DNA of 64,000 nucleotides from positions 1 to 64,000 of the forward strand of contig CACITE010000003.1 of assembly GCA_902589505.1 (NCBI GenBank), given 5' to 3'. The DNA is from an uncultured Pelagibacteraceae bacterium. GTDB lineage: Bacteria; Pseudomonadota; Alphaproteobacteria; Pelagibacterales; Pelagibacteraceae. Positions within the stretch are counted from its first letter, which is position 1; each line of letters starts with the position of its first letter. A model generated the notes under the pieces. That model did not search any database and was not told the DNA's origin. It saw nothing but the letters and a program-made list of their open reading frames with translations. Positions 50,265 to 61,553 of the stretch are shown here, piece after piece. A program made the position numbers and the translations under genes.

Positions 50265-50553
50265 TTTTATTTAAATTTTCCTTAAGTAAAGATGATGCTT
50301 TAAATTTAACAACTTTTCTTTGTGTAATTTTAGCTTCAATTTTAGTTTTAGGATTTCTTCCAATTCTCGCTTTCTTTTTTAATACACTAAAAGTACCAAA
50401 AGCAGAAATCTTAACTTTATTAGTTTTAATTATCTCTGAAATCAAAGTTTCAAAAAAGCTATCTACAATTTTAGACGATATATTTTTTGAAAATCCAACA
50501 TTCTTATAAATTTTATTTGCTAATTCTTTTCGATTAATGTTTTTTTTTAACAT
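50257..50553 (-). CDS. ihfA: Integration host factor subunit alpha
   Basis: RKELANKIYKNVGFSKNISSKIVDSFFETLISEI...VKISAFGTFSVLKKKARIGRNPKT. Confidence 0.93.
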   Translation of the reverse strand: MLKKNINRKELANKIYKNVGFSKNISSKIVDSFFETLISEIIKTNKVKISAFGTFSVLKKKARIGRNPKTKIEAKITQRKVVKFKASSLLKENLNKND

Positions 50554-50577
50554 TAATCGAAATTATTATGGGCGACA

Positions 50578-51582
50578 TTAAGCGTCAACAGTAATTAAAT
50601 TAGATTCTATCTTTTCAATTAAATTGGATTTAACAATTTTACTACAAACGTCTATCGAATGGGCGAATCCTATTGAATCAGTTGATCCATGACTCTTTAC
50701 TACTGGAGCTTGCAGACCCAAAAAAATAGCCCCATTATATTTTCTTGGATCTAATTTATTTTTAAATTTTTTAAGTGAACTGTAGGAAAATAAAATTGAA
50801 ATTTTGTTTAGTGATTTTTTTAAATTTTTAGTTATAAAATTTGCGGTACCCTCAGCTGTTTTAAGAGCAATGTTACCAGTAAATCCATCTGTTACTATTA
50901 CATCTACATTACCATCCATAATCTGGCTTCCTTCTATGTAGCCAGTAAAATTAAAATTTTTTATCTTACTTTCTTTTAATATTGAATAAGTTTTTTTCAA
51001 GATATCATTACCTTTGATTTCTTCTAAACCTACATTTAATAAAGCAATTTTAGGTATATTTTTATCAAAAAGAGATTTGCTTAAAGCTGATCCCATGCAA
51101 GCAAAATCAATTAAATTTTTTTCATTACATTCAATGTTGGCACCTAAATCAAGTACTACACCTACGCTATCCTCATTAGGCCATAAAGCTGCTAATGCCG
51201 GTTTGTTAATTCCATTTATAGTTTTTAAAAGAAGCCTTGATATAACTAATAAAGCTCCAGTATTACCAGCAGAAAGACAAATATCTGTTTTTTTTTCTTT
51301 TAGCGATTCAATAGCTTTCCACATACTAGTTTCCTTGCTTTTTTTTGCAGCCGCAAGTGGACTTTCTTTATCAGAAATTAAATCATCAGAGTTTATAATC
51401 TCGCAGTTTTTTTCTATCATACTTCTTTTTTTAATTTCATTTTCTAATAATTCTTTTTTTCCATATAAATAAAAGAAATTTTCCTTATTATTTTTTAATG
51501 ACATTTCAATACCATCGATAACTTTATTTGGTGAATTTTCGCCACCCATTGCATCTACAGCAATATTAATTTTTCTAGACAT
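50578..51582 (-). CDS. plsX: Phosphate acyltransferase PlsX
   Basis: INIAVDAMGGENSPNKVIDGI, SAGNTGALLVISRL, VDVIVTDGFTGNIALKTAEG. Confidence 0.97.
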   Translation of the reverse strand: MSRKINIAVDAMGGENSPNKVIDGIEMSLKNNKENFFYLYGKKELLENEIKKRSMIEKNCEIINSDDLISDKESPLAAAKKSKETSMWKAIESLKEKKTDICLSAGNTGALLVISRLLLKTINGINKPALAALWPNEDSVGVVLDLGANIECNEKNLIDFACMGSALSKSLFDKNIPKIALLNVGLEEIKGNDILKKTYSILKESKIKNFNFTGYIEGSQIMDGNVDVIVTDGFTGNIALKTAEGTANFITKNLKKSLNKISILFSYSSLKKFKNKLDPRKYNGAIFLGLQAPVVKSHGSTDSIGFAHSIDVCSKIVKSNLIEKIESNLITVDA

Positions 51583-51600
51583 AGATATATTTGAGATATT

Positions 51601-51780
51601 TTATTTCTTCGGCTCTAAAATTTGTTTACCGTTATAAAGACCTGTTTTTAAATCCACGTGATGGGAAAGTCTAAACTCGCCAGTTTTTTTATCTTCAACA
51701 ATATTAGGAGTCACAATTTTGTGATGCGATCTCCTTTTGTTTCTTCTAGATTTAGACGTTTTTCGTTTTGGTACAGCCAT
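51601..51780 (-). CDS. rpmF: 50S ribosomal protein L32
   Basis: Absent from the ORF track (59 aa): [59 protein letters not shown]. Confidence 0.96.
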   Translation of the reverse strand: MAVPKRKTSKSRRNKRRSHHKIVTPNIVEDKKTGEFRLSHHVDLKTGLYNGKQILEPKK

Positions 51781-51792
51781 TGTATATGTATA

Positions 51793-52311
51793 TCAATATT
51801 TAAAATTTAATTCACCATTTAATACACTATCTGGATTTAAATCTAAACAAAAAATTTGGTATTTATCGAAATAATCAATTATTGCGCTATAACTTGAACT
51901 TTTGTTGTTCACGAATTTTAGAAATTTGTGTAAAAAATCTGTTTTTGATTTAAGGTCCATATCCTTATATTTTTCACAATTTAATAAAATAGAGTAAAAA
52001 GTTTTTACTAAAAACCTCATATTTTTATTTAATGTAGTATCACTAAATCCTATTTCTCGCATGTTTAACTCGATTTTTTTAAATACCAAATCAAATACAT
52101 CTTGATAAAAAATCTTATAAATTTTATTTTTTTCGTATTGCTTAATTTTAATAAATATAAATGAAATATGAATAAAAATTAGATGAATTCGATTTTGAAA
52201 TGTATCAATTAAATCAAATTTAGTGTAAAATATGTTACATCTGCATAAAGAAAGTATATTATTATATAATAGATTTTTATTTTGATTTGTTGGTTTAGTA
52301 TATTTTAGCAT
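51793..52311 (-). CDS. Ubiquinol-cytochrome c chaperone family-like protein (CBP3-like)
   Basis: FDLIDTFQNRIHLIFIHISFIFIKI...FDLVFKKIELNMREIGFSDTTLNKNMRFLVKTFYS pattern. Confidence 0.7.
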   Translation of the reverse strand: MLKYTKPTNQNKNLLYNNILSLCRCNIFYTKFDLIDTFQNRIHLIFIHISFIFIKIKQYEKNKIYKIFYQDVFDLVFKKIELNMREIGFSDTTLNKNMRFLVKTFYSILLNCEKYKDMDLKSKTDFLHKFLKFVNNKSSSYSAIIDYFDKYQIFCLDLNPDSVLNGELNFKY

Positions 52312-52761
52312 ATGAAAAAAATTACTTTATTAGTACTCGCTTTATTTTTAATTACTAGTTGTCAACGTAATGAATTAGTTAAAACACATGGGATATCATA
52401 CTTAGAAAAAAGGGAAAAGCTAATAATAGTAAATAAATCTAACAAAAATGACGTGTTGGAAATATTTGGAACACCTTCCACCAAAGGTATGACGGATGAC
52501 AATTTGTGGATTTATATAGAACGAACTATTACCAGAGGAAAACTGCTTAAATTTGGAAGAAATTACCTTAAAAAAAATAATGCTTTGGTATTAGAGTTTA
52601 ATAAATATGGCATACTTGTGAAAAAAGATTTTTATAATAGAGATAAAATGAATAAAGTTTCTTTTGCTAAAGATATAACTGAAAATGAAATAAGAAGAGA
52701 AAATTTTATTTATAGTTTTTTATCAAGCGTTAGACAAAAAATGTTAACAAAAAAGAAATAA
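52312..52761 (+). CDS. bamE: SmpA/BamE-domain outer-membrane assembly lipoprotein
   Basis: Lipobox LITSC; HGISYLEKREKLIIVNKSNKNDVLEIFGTPSTKGMTDDNLWIYIERT. Confidence 0.9.
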   Translation: MKKITLLVLALFLITSCQRNELVKTHGISYLEKREKLIIVNKSNKNDVLEIFGTPSTKGMTDDNLWIYIERTITRGKLLKFGRNYLKKNNALVLEFNKYGILVKKDFYNRDKMNKVSFAKDITENEIRRENFIYSFLSSVRQKMLTKKK

Positions 52762-52763
52762 AA

Positions 52764-54857
52764 CTAGTGAGCAATAACTGCCAAAAGTAATAAAGCTACT
52801 ATATTAGTTATTTTAATCATTGGATTAACTGCCGGACCTGCTGTGTCTTTATACGGATCACCTACAGTATCACCAGTAACTGCTGCTTTGTGAGCTTCAG
52901 ATCCCTTTCCACCAAACTTACCATCTTCTATATATTTCTTAGCATTGTCCCACGCGCCACCGCCAGCAGTCATTGAAATTGCAACAAATAGACCCGTTAT
53001 AATAACTCCAAGGAGCATTGCTCCTACTGAAGATAAAGCTGCTTCCATTCCTGCTATGGAAAAAATAACAAAATACAAAATTATTGGCGATAAAACTGGT
53101 AACAAAGAAGGAATTATCATTTCTTTAATTGCAGCCTTCGTAAGCAAGTCAACTAATCTACCATAATCAGGTTTTCTTTTTCTTTTCATAATTCCCGGTA
53201 TTTTTTTAAATTGTCTTCTTACCTCAATTACTACAGCTCCACCCGCTCTTCCAACTGCTTGCATAGACATAGAACCAAATAAATATGGTAACATTCCTCC
53301 AAATAATAAACCTACAACAACATATGGATTTGAAAGATCAAAGTTAACAGAGATATTCTCTAACGAGGAGCCGCTTACCTGTGAAAAAAATTTTATGTCT
53401 TCGGTGTAAGCAGCAAATAAAACTAAAGCTCCTAAACCAGCCGATCCTATAGCATAACCTTTTGTAACAGCTTTTGTTGTATTTCCAACAGCATCTAAAG
53501 CATCTGTCGTTTTTCTAACATTTTTTGGTAAATTTGACATTTCAGCAATACCTCCAGCATTATCAGTAACTGGACCATAAGCATCTAGAGCTACTACCAT
53601 ACCAGCTAAAGCTAACATTGTTGTCACTGAAATAGCTATTCCATATAAACCTGCTATATGATTTGTAAAAAGTATCCCAGCTACAATTATTAATGCAGGC
53701 AAAGCTGTAGCTTCAAGAGAAACAGCTAAACCTTGTATAACATTAGTGCCATGACCTGTTGTTGAAGATTTTGCAACGCTTATAACTGGTCTAAATTTTG
53801 TTCCAGTATAATATTCTGTAACCCAAATAATAAGACCAGTAATTATTAATCCGGTAATTCCACACAAATAAAGTCCAAATCCACTGAACTCTGAGTTAGT
53901 AGATTGAAAATTACTATCCATTCCAATAATTTTTTCAGTAATTGGATATAATATAATTACTGAAAAAACAGCAGTAGCTATAAAACCTTTGTACAAAGCG
54001 TTCATTATATTTTTGCTACCACCTAAGCGAACAAAAAAAGTACCTGCTATTGAGGTTAAAATGCAAGATCCACCTATAGCAAGTGGATAAATCATCATGT
54101 TTAAATTATCTACAAAATATATAGAAGATAAAACCATAGTGGCAACAATTGTAACTGCGTAAGTTTCAAAAAGATCAGCAGCCATTCCTGCGCAGTCACC
54201 AACATTATCACCAACATTATCAGCTATAACAGCAGGATTTCTGGGATCGTCTTCTGGTATACCTGCTTCTACTTTTCCAACTAAATCAGCGCCGACATCA
54301 GCTCCTTTTGTAAAAATTCCACCACCCAATCTAGCAAAAATTGAAATTAAAGAAGCGCCAAATCCTAATCCAACTAATGCATTTATAATTTCACGATTAT
54401 CAATATTTAATTTCAGCAAAACAAAGTAATAAACCGCAATGGATAATAAAGCTAATCCAGCTACCAACATCCCGGTAACAGCTCCAGATTTAAAACCTAT
54501 ATTAAGTCCTGATGCTAAGCCTTTTCTAGAAGCTTCTGCTGTTCTTACGTTTGCTTGAACTGACACAAGCATACCGACATAACCAGCAGCTCCAGATAAA
54601 AAAGCACCAATAAAATATCCAAGTCCAACCCAATAACCCAATGAAAAAGTTATAATTACAAAAATAATACCGCCAACAACAGCTATAGTTTTGTATTGAC
54701 GGTTAAGATAAGCTCTAGCACCTTCTTGGATAGCATTAGCTATTTCTTGCATTTTTAAATTTCCAGGACTAGCAGATAAGATTTGTTTACCAACTACATA
54801 ACCATAAAGTATTGCCAGCAAGCCTGCTGCTATAATTAAGTAAAGTACACTAGTCAT
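52764..54857 (-). CDS. hppA: Membrane-bound proton-translocating pyrophosphatase
   Basis: [81 protein letters not shown]. Confidence 0.98.
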   Translation of the reverse strand: MTSVLYLIIAAGLLAILYGYVVGKQILSASPGNLKMQEIANAIQEGARAYLNRQYKTIAVVGGIIFVIITFSLGYWVGLGYFIGAFLSGAAGYVGMLVSVQANVRTAEASRKGLASGLNIGFKSGAVTGMLVAGLALLSIAVYYFVLLKLNIDNREIINALVGLGFGASLISIFARLGGGIFTKGADVGADLVGKVEAGIPEDDPRNPAVIADNVGDNVGDCAGMAADLFETYAVTIVATMVLSSIYFVDNLNMMIYPLAIGGSCILTSIAGTFFVRLGGSKNIMNALYKGFIATAVFSVIILYPITEKIIGMDSNFQSTNSEFSGFGLYLCGITGLIITGLIIWVTEYYTGTKFRPVISVAKSSTTGHGTNVIQGLAVSLEATALPALIIVAGILFTNHIAGLYGIAISVTTMLALAGMVVALDAYGPVTDNAGGIAEMSNLPKNVRKTTDALDAVGNTTKAVTKGYAIGSAGLGALVLFAAYTEDIKFFSQVSGSSLENISVNFDLSNPYVVVGLLFGGMLPYLFGSMSMQAVGRAGGAVVIEVRRQFKKIPGIMKRKRKPDYGRLVDLLTKAAIKEMIIPSLLPVLSPIILYFVIFSIAGMEAALSSVGAMLLGVIITGLFVAISMTAGGGAWDNAKKYIEDGKFGGKGSEAHKAAVTGDTVGDPYKDTAGPAVNPMIKITNIVALLLLAVIAH

Positions 54858-54949
54858 ATATATTAATTAAACTTGATTAAAAAAAACGCAAAATGCCAAA
54901 AAAATGAATAAAACGCAACAACAATTTAATATAAAAGTGTTGATATATA

Positions 54950-55336
54950 CTATTTATTATCATTAATACGGCTTAACTTAGAAGCTTTATCCAATATTGC
55001 ATTTAAAAAGTTTTTCTGGGATCCTTGCACGAAAAAGTCTGATACTTTTAAGTATTCAGCAATTATAACTTTAATTGGTGTTTTATGCATAAACATAAAC
55101 TCATAAATTGCAGCCATAATCATTAATTTTATCAATAATTCCGTCTTATTGTCGTTAATATCATTTTTTAACTCCTTATCCAGTAAATTTTGAATTAAAT
55201 CTTTTCTTTCTATAGTTCCCTTAACTACATCCTTAATAAATTTCTTATATTTATGTTTATTAAAAACTATTTCTGAATCTTTATTTAAATAATAGCTATA
55301 TAATTTTTGAATTACAATTACTCTAGGATTCTCCAT
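54950..55336 (-). CDS. nusB: Transcription antitermination protein NusB
   Basis: NusB-like: MENPRVIVIQKLYSYYLN..., TPIKVIIAEYLKVSDFFVQGSQKNFLNAILDKASK. Confidence 0.85.
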   Translation of the reverse strand: MENPRVIVIQKLYSYYLNKDSEIVFNKHKYKKFIKDVVKGTIERKDLIQNLLDKELKNDINDNKTELLIKLMIMAAIYEFMFMHKTPIKVIIAEYLKVSDFFVQGSQKNFLNAILDKASKLSRINDNK

Positions 55337-55349
55337 AACTTTACTTCGA

Positions 55350-55757
55350 TTATTTAAAAATTTTCAAAACAGAAATTGCAGCTTTTGCAGCTTCTCCACC
55401 TTTGTCTTTTTCTTTAACGTTTGATCTTTCAAGAGCTTGTTTAATGTTTAGACAAGTTATTATTCCATTTCCTATAGGTTTGCTGTGATAAATCGATAAA
55501 AATGATAATGAATTAATTGTAGATTTAGAAATGAATTCAAAATGTGGTGTTTTTCCTTTTATAACGCAACCAAGAGCAATGAAAGCATCGTACTTATTTA
55601 TATATTTTGCAATTACTACAGGTATTTCAAAAATACCAGGAACAATAATTTTTTTATATGTTTTGAATCCATTTTTTTTCAAAACATTATTTGCTCCTTT
55701 AAATAATTGATTTAAAACTTTTGGATAGTAGTTTGCTGCGACAATGCAAATTTTCAT
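55350..55757 (-). CDS. ribH: 6,7-dimethyl-8-ribityllumazine synthase
   Basis: VPGIFEIPVVIAKYINKYDAFIALGCVIKGKTPHFEFI...GNGIITCLN. Confidence 0.95.
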   Translation of the reverse strand: MKICIVAANYYPKVLNQLFKGANNVLKKNGFKTYKKIIVPGIFEIPVVIAKYINKYDAFIALGCVIKGKTPHFEFISKSTINSLSFLSIYHSKPIGNGIITCLNIKQALERSNVKEKDKGGEAAKAAISVLKIFK

Positions 55758-56857
55758 TTAATAATTTCCTGTTTAGTTATTTTAATTCCATAACCGTCTA
55801 AACCAACTACTTTCTTAGTTGATCTAGTAACTAATATCATGTTTTTAATCTTTAATGCTTTAATAATTTGCGCACCTATTCCATAGTTTCTAATCAATTT
55901 ATCTTGCCCGCTATTATAAAATTTTTTACTTTTGTAACCTTTTAATGTCTCAGAAACAGATTTTAAATTAGTATCTCTAATAAAAACTAGCACACAATCT
56001 TTATATTTTTTGAAATATTTTATTGTATTATTAAATGAATTAGGAAGTTTTTCTCCCATTAAATAGTTTTTTACTATATTTGATGAAATCACTCTAACTC
56101 TAGGATTTTTATTGCTACCAATTTTTCCTTTTATTAGAGCAAAGTTTTCTGATCCATCTAATAAATTCTCAAAAATCTTAATATGGTAGTTTTGCTCTTT
56201 AATTTTAATAGATGACGTTTTTTTTAATTTTATTAATTTTTCTCGATTTAATCTGTAGGCTATTAAATCATCAATTTTTCCAATTTTTAATTTATGTTTT
56301 TTAGCAAAATTAAATAACTGTTTTCCCCTAGCCATTGTTCCATCATTATTCATTATTTCGCATATAACAGCAGATGTGCCGCAATTAGATAATTTTGATA
56401 CATCAACAGAGGCCTCGGTATGTCCTGCTCTAACCAATACCCCTCCATTTTTTGACACTAAAGGAAAAACATGACCGGGTGATACTATATCTCTTTGTGT
56501 CACATTTTTTTTAATTGCGGTTTTGATTGTCACTTCCCTGTCGTGCACGGATATTCCAGTTGATATTCCTTTTTTAGCATCTATAGAAACGGTAAAAGCG
56601 GTCTGAGTTCGTGAGTCGTTAATTGGAGACATCAATGATAAATTCAATTTATTTACCTGGGACTGTGTAAGAGCCAAACAAACAAGACCTCTGCCATACT
56701 TTGTCATGAAATTAATTGATTTAGCAGTAACTTTAGTTGCTGGAATTATGAGATCGCCTTCATTTTCTCTACCTTCATCATCTACTAATATAAACATTTT
56801 ACCGCGCTTGGCATCGTGTAAAATTTTAGAAATTTTTGAAAAGTTATTTTTTTTCAT
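55754..56857 (-). CDS. ribB: 3,4-dihydroxy-2-butanone-4-phosphate synthase with degenerate RibA-like C-terminal domain (RibBX-like)
   Basis: FILVDDEGRENEGDLIIPA, GHVFPLVSKNGGVLVRAGHTEASVDVSKL; C-terminal half lacks the GCH-II zinc cysteines. Confidence 0.93.
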   Translation of the reverse strand: MKKNNFSKISKILHDAKRGKMFILVDDEGRENEGDLIIPATKVTAKSINFMTKYGRGLVCLALTQSQVNKLNLSLMSPINDSRTQTAFTVSIDAKKGISTGISVHDREVTIKTAIKKNVTQRDIVSPGHVFPLVSKNGGVLVRAGHTEASVDVSKLSNCGTSAVICEIMNNDGTMARGKQLFNFAKKHKLKIGKIDDLIAYRLNREKLIKLKKTSSIKIKEQNYHIKIFENLLDGSENFALIKGKIGSNKNPRVRVISSNIVKNYLMGEKLPNSFNNTIKYFKKYKDCVLVFIRDTNLKSVSETLKGYKSKKFYNSGQDKLIRNYGIGAQIIKALKIKNMILVTRSTKKVVGLDGYGIKITKQEIIK

Positions 56858-57437
56858 TTAAAAATTTTTTAATATATTTTCCTAAAACGTCAAATTCAAT
56901 ATTAACAATATCACCTTTTTTAAGATAAATTAAATTAGTTAATTTTAAAGTGTGGGGGATTATTACAATTTGAAATTCATTTTTTAAAATTCTCGAAATA
57001 GTTAAAGATACACCATTAATTGATATAGAGCCTTTGTGAACAATATATTTTTTATATCTAGGATTTATTGAAAAATTTATGAACCATGATTTGCCAAAAG
57101 TAACAATTTTTTTAACTTTGCTAGTAGTGTCTACATGACCTTGTACAAAATGACCTGATATGCGGTCATTAAACTTTAAAGATTTTTCTAAATTAACTAA
57201 ATTTTCTTTTTTTAATTGTCTAAAATTACTTATTTTCAAAGTTTCCTTTGAGACATAAAAAGTTGAAATATTTTTATATATTTTTTCTAAAGTAAGACAC
57301 ACTCCTGAACATGAAACTGATGATCCAATTTCACTCTTACTAAATTTAATTGGAGAAATAATCTGTAAAATACAGTTATTATTTTTTTTATGAATTTTTT
57401 TAATCCTGCCGGTATATTTAATAATTCCGCTAAACAT
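56844..57437 (-). CDS. ribE: Riboflavin synthase alpha chain
   Basis: [58 protein letters not shown]. Confidence 0.97.
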   Translation of the reverse strand: MFSGIIKYTGRIKKIHKKNNNCILQIISPIKFSKSEIGSSVSCSGVCLTLEKIYKNISTFYVSKETLKISNFRQLKKENLVNLEKSLKFNDRISGHFVQGHVDTTSKVKKIVTFGKSWFINFSINPRYKKYIVHKGSISINGVSLTISRILKNEFQIVIIPHTLKLTNLIYLKKGDIVNIEFDVLGKYIKKFLNEKK

Positions 57438-58540
57438 TATTTTAATTCGTAAGAATGAAGCTTGTCTCCTAAAAGATTAACTTTTGAATAAGTGCTTTTT
57501 TTATTTTTAAAAAATAATTGCATATTTTTTTTAAAACTCAAGCTTCCATTTTTACCAATTTTATTACTTGAGATAAAAATATGAAAAATATCAAACAAAT
57601 TCCTTTTTAAAAATCCAGTGATTAAATTAACTCCAGATTCTACTAATACTCTGGCAAAACCCAACGATTTAATTTTTATTAAAACATTTTCTAAGTCAAA
57701 GTTTCCATCTACATTCGTTTTAGCTTTAATAAGTTTGATTTTATGTTTTTTTAGTATGTTAATTTTTTTCTTATTTGAATTAATGAAAAAAATTATTGTT
57801 TTATATTTATAAGAAGATTTAACAATATTAGAACTTGTTGATAGATTTAGGTGTTTATCAAGAATAATTCTTGTAGGAGATTTACTTTCAAGTCCTAAAA
57901 TCCTACAAGTGAGTTCGGGATTATCTTTTTTAACAGTGTTATAACTTGTAAGCACACAGTCATGGTAGCTTCGCAAAAGGTGGGCTCGGCCTCTTGATAA
58001 TTCGTTAGTTATCCATTTATTTTTTGAATTATATGTATATAAATCCTTTGAAATTGCAATTTTACCGCTAACATATGGTAATAATTCTTGTTTAAACTTA
58101 TAATAACTTCTATAAAATTTTTTAACTTCAGAGTCCAGGATTCCAATTTTTACTTTTATTTTGCTTTTTTTAAATTGTTTTGTGCTTTTGTTAAAAGATC
58201 TTGGGTCAGGATCTTTAATTGAAAAAAATACTTTCTTAATTTTTTTTTTTATAATTTTATTCGTACAAGGTGAAGTTTTTCCATAATGAGAGCAAGGTTC
58301 AAGTGTAACATATAATTCAGAATTGTTGAGATTGCTTTTACATAAGTTAATCGCATTGGATTCAGCGTGAGGTCTTCCTCCTTTTTGTGTAAATCCAGAA
58401 GTAATAATATGATCTTTTCTAACAATTACACATCCAACCGCTGGATTTTGCTTTGTGTTTCCTAATGATTTTTGAGCCTGCTGTAGTGCAAGACTCATGT
58501 AGTATGAATGTTTCGTGTATTTATTCTGATTTGTAAACAT
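57437..58540 (-). CDS. ribD: Bifunctional riboflavin deaminase/reductase RibD
   Basis: [36 protein letters not shown]-terminal reductase domain. Confidence 0.96.
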   Translation of the reverse strand: MFTNQNKYTKHSYYMSLALQQAQKSLGNTKQNPAVGCVIVRKDHIITSGFTQKGGRPHAESNAINLCKSNLNNSELYVTLEPCSHYGKTSPCTNKIIKKKIKKVFFSIKDPDPRSFNKSTKQFKKSKIKVKIGILDSEVKKFYRSYYKFKQELLPYVSGKIAISKDLYTYNSKNKWITNELSRGRAHLLRSYHDCVLTSYNTVKKDNPELTCRILGLESKSPTRIILDKHLNLSTSSNIVKSSYKYKTIIFFINSNKKKINILKKHKIKLIKAKTNVDGNFDLENVLIKIKSLGFARVLVESGVNLITGFLKRNLFDIFHIFISSNKIGKNGSLSFKKNMQLFFKNKKSTYSKVNLLGDKLHSYELK

Positions 58541-58985
58541 TCAAGTTGCCAATAAACTGTTCAAAATCTTTGGCTTCCTTAAAATTTTTATAAACTGAAG
58601 CAAAACGAACATATGCTACTTGATCTAAATTAGCGAGACCTTCCATTATGAATTTTCCAATTGTAGCTGTTGGTATATCATTTTCACCTAGCCCTTCTAA
58701 ATTTCTTACGATTTTGGAAATAAATTTTTCAATAGCTTCACTGTCAATAGGTCTTTTTCTCAACGAAATATTTATAGATTTTGCAATTTTGTCTCTATCG
58801 AAAGGTTCTTTATGTCCATTGTTTTTAATTACAGTTAATTCTCTAAATTGAACTCTTTCAAAAGTTGTGAATCTTTCTTTTCTTGGACAACCACATACTC
58901 TTCTTCTTCTTATCGCGCTGCCATCTTCTGTTGGACGAGAATCGACGACAGATGTATCTTTCTCTCTACAAAATGGACACAACAT
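58521..58985 (-). CDS. nrdR: Transcriptional repressor NrdR
   Basis: [46 protein letters not shown]. Confidence 0.97.
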   Translation of the reverse strand: MLCPFCREKDTSVVDSRPTEDGSAIRRRRVCGCPRKERFTTFERVQFRELTVIKNNGHKEPFDRDKIAKSINISLRKRPIDSEAIEKFISKIVRNLEGLGENDIPTATIGKFIMEGLANLDQVAYVRFASVYKNFKEAKDFEQFIGNLNVYKSE

Positions 58986-58988
58986 AAA

Positions 58989-60305
58989 CTATTCCTTGAT
59001 CAAGTGGTTATAAATTGGAAATTTGGAGCAAAGTTCTACAACTTCTTTTTTTACTTCATTTTCAATTTTGCTATTGTCATCAGAGTTTTTTGATAATCCA
59101 ACTATTACCTTTGTTATTAATTCTCCAACTTTTTTAAATTCATTTAATCCAAAACCTCTAGTAGTTGCAGCCTGAGAACCAAGTCTTATTCCAGAAGTAA
59201 TAGTTGGTTTAGCTGTATCAAAAGGTATACCATTTTTATTACAAGTAATATTCGCTCTGCATAAGCTTGTTTCTGCATCTTTGCCAGTAACGTTAAAAGG
59301 TCGTAAATCTACCAACATTAAATGTGTGTCGGTGCCTCCAGAAAATATTTTAAAACCATTATTTTTTAATGTTTCAGATAGAATTTTTGCATTATCAAGA
59401 ACTGACTTTATATATTCTTTATAAGATGGTTGCAGAGCTTCATGGAAAGCAACCGCTTTTGCGGCTATTACGTGCATTAGAGGACCACCTTGATAACCAG
59501 GAAAAACAGCTGAATTAATTTTTTTAAAAATATCTTCTCGATTAGTTAAAATAATTCCACCTCTGCCACCTCTTAAAACTTTGTGAGTAGTAGAAGTAAC
59601 AACATCAGCATGTTCGATTGGATTTGGATACCCTTTCCCAGCAACTAACCCGGAAAAATGTGCCATATCTACCATTAAATAAGCATCAATTTTTTTTGCT
59701 ATTTCTTTAAATTTTTTAAAATCAATTATTCTAGAGTATGCACTTCCACCAGCAATAATAATTTTTGGTTTATGTTCCTGAGCCAATGATTCAACTTGAT
59801 CATAATCTATTAATCCAGTTTCTTTATTAACATCATAATGAAATGAGTTAAGCCATTTTCCAGAAAGAGCAACTTTAGCTCCATGTGTTAAATGACCTCC
59901 TGAGTTTAAACTCATACCAAGTATAGGGTCACCAGGTTTTAAAAGCGCTAGATATACTGCACCATTTGCTTGCGCACCAGAATGTGGTTGAACATTTGCA
60001 AATTTACAATCAAACAATTTTTTAACTCTTTCAAGAGCTAGTTCTTCGGCTTTATCGACAAACTCACAGCCACCATAATATCTTTTTGATGGATAGCCCT
60101 CAGCATATTTATTTGTCATTACTGATCCTTGAGCATCAAGAACAGCTTTTGAAACTATATTTTCAGAAGCAATTAATTCTATATGTTCTTGTTGTCTTTT
60201 TAATTCAAGTTTTATTGAGCTGTATAAATCTGGGTCTGCACTAGATAAATTGCTATCAAAAAAATTCTGATAGCTGTTAGATGTATATTTGTTTAATTTT
60301 GACAT
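58989..60305 (-). CDS. glyA: Serine hydroxymethyltransferase
   Basis: [56 protein letters not shown]. Confidence 0.98.
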   Translation of the reverse strand: MSKLNKYTSNSYQNFFDSNLSSADPDLYSSIKLELKRQQEHIELIASENIVSKAVLDAQGSVMTNKYAEGYPSKRYYGGCEFVDKAEELALERVKKLFDCKFANVQPHSGAQANGAVYLALLKPGDPILGMSLNSGGHLTHGAKVALSGKWLNSFHYDVNKETGLIDYDQVESLAQEHKPKIIIAGGSAYSRIIDFKKFKEIAKKIDAYLMVDMAHFSGLVAGKGYPNPIEHADVVTSTTHKVLRGGRGGIILTNREDIFKKINSAVFPGYQGGPLMHVIAAKAVAFHEALQPSYKEYIKSVLDNAKILSETLKNNGFKIFSGGTDTHLMLVDLRPFNVTGKDAETSLCRANITCNKNGIPFDTAKPTITSGIRLGSQAATTRGFGLNEFKKVGELITKVIVGLSKNSDDNSKIENEVKKEVVELCSKFPIYNHLIKE

Positions 60306-60307
60306 TA

Positions 60308-60739
60308 TTATATTTTTTTAACTCTTCTTTGATGTCTGCCACCATCAAAATCTGTTTTTATAAATGCTGATACACATTTTAGTGCAACATTTCTTTTAGT
60401 CAATCTAGCACCTATAGCCATTACGTTAGCATTATTGTGTCTTCGGCTTAGTTTTGTTGATTTTATATCGTAGCAAAGAGCAGCTCTGATATTTTTGTGC
60501 TTGTTAGCAGTCATATCCATTCCTATTCCTGACCCACAAACTAAGATACCTAATTGGTTATTTTGATTTTTCATTTTTTTTGATAATGAATGAGCATAAT
60601 CTGGATAATCAACTGATTCAGAGCTTTTTGTTCCTAGATCCAAAACTTTTTTCCTTTTTTTAATTAAAAACTTCTTAATACGTTCCTTTAAATTAAATCC
60701 AGCATGATCTGATGCCAAAATTACTCTTTTTACTTTCAT
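60308..60739 (-). CDS. rpiB: Ribose-5-phosphate isomerase B
   Basis: [58 protein letters not shown]. Confidence 0.96.
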   Translation of the reverse strand: MKVKRVILASDHAGFNLKERIKKFLIKKRKKVLDLGTKSSESVDYPDYAHSLSKKMKNQNNQLGILVCGSGIGMDMTANKHKNIRAALCYDIKSTKLSRRHNNANVMAIGARLTKRNVALKCVSAFIKTDFDGGRHQRRVKKI

Positions 60740-60834
60740 ATTTACAATTATTGCACTGATAATGCTAAAATATAACTAAATATATATATTATAACAATTT
60801 ATACCACAATATTTTGATATAGATTTATAGAGAA

Positions 60835-61425
60835 TTAATTGAACTTATAATCAGTTAAACAAGCCACTAAATGGACTCTATTTTCCTCTCCTCCATTGAA
60901 GAAGTTATGATATTTAAGATTATTAGTAATATACACAGAGCCATCAGCCGGTAAATGTTTTGCTACATTTTCAATTACCATGATACATCCCGGGTTAGTA
61001 ATTATTGGAATATGCAGTCGTGGCTCCGGATCTCTATGCCAGCTTAGTGTAGATCTTGGTTGTTTCAATAAAATTCTTACTCTACCAAGTTTAAACTTTT
61101 TTGAAAGCTTGTCATATACTTCTTTGAAGTAAGTATGTTCGAAATCTTTAACAAATTCTGTATAAGAGGATTCATTTATATTTTTGTCTCTTGAACTTTC
61201 TTTTCCAGTATGATCAGGTTTTGTCCAATAAATACCTCTGGCATTATTTCCTTTAATTGAATCAGGATCTCCAGGTATTTGATTTAGACAAATAGCTCCA
61301 AAATTAGTTACACCACCGGCATCATCATATTTTTTTATCTCTAAAACTTCATTTAATGCTTTCTGAAGTTTTTGTGGATTGAATTTTAGATTCTGTACAG
61401 TATGAAAATCATTAAATATATTCAT
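60835..61425 (-). CDS. Aspartyl/asparaginyl beta-hydroxylase-like 2OG oxygenase
   Basis: STLSWHRDPEPRLHIPIITNPGCIMVIENVAKHLPADGSVYITNNLKYHNFFNGGEENRVHLV. Confidence 0.85.
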   Translation of the reverse strand: MNIFNDFHTVQNLKFNPQKLQKALNEVLEIKKYDDAGGVTNFGAICLNQIPGDPDSIKGNNARGIYWTKPDHTGKESSRDKNINESSYTEFVKDFEHTYFKEVYDKLSKKFKLGRVRILLKQPRSTLSWHRDPEPRLHIPIITNPGCIMVIENVAKHLPADGSVYITNNLKYHNFFNGGEENRVHLVACLTDYKFN

Positions 61426-61553
61426 AAAATTAATTTATCAATTTATATACTATTTATAAGATTAAGAGTAGAGTTGATAGGTTGCTTTTGTCGCAATAGA
61501 ATTTGTATTTGTAATAATATAAACTTTTAAAGCGAAATGAGAATGATTATCAA

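Noticed and set aside
51014-51472. 152-aa ORF (+) inside plsX
   Set aside because: Antisense to a clear plsX; no independent motif.
55337-58985. FMN riboswitch controlling the rib genes
   Set aside because: The rib genes are packed back to back with no leader long enough for an FMN aptamer.
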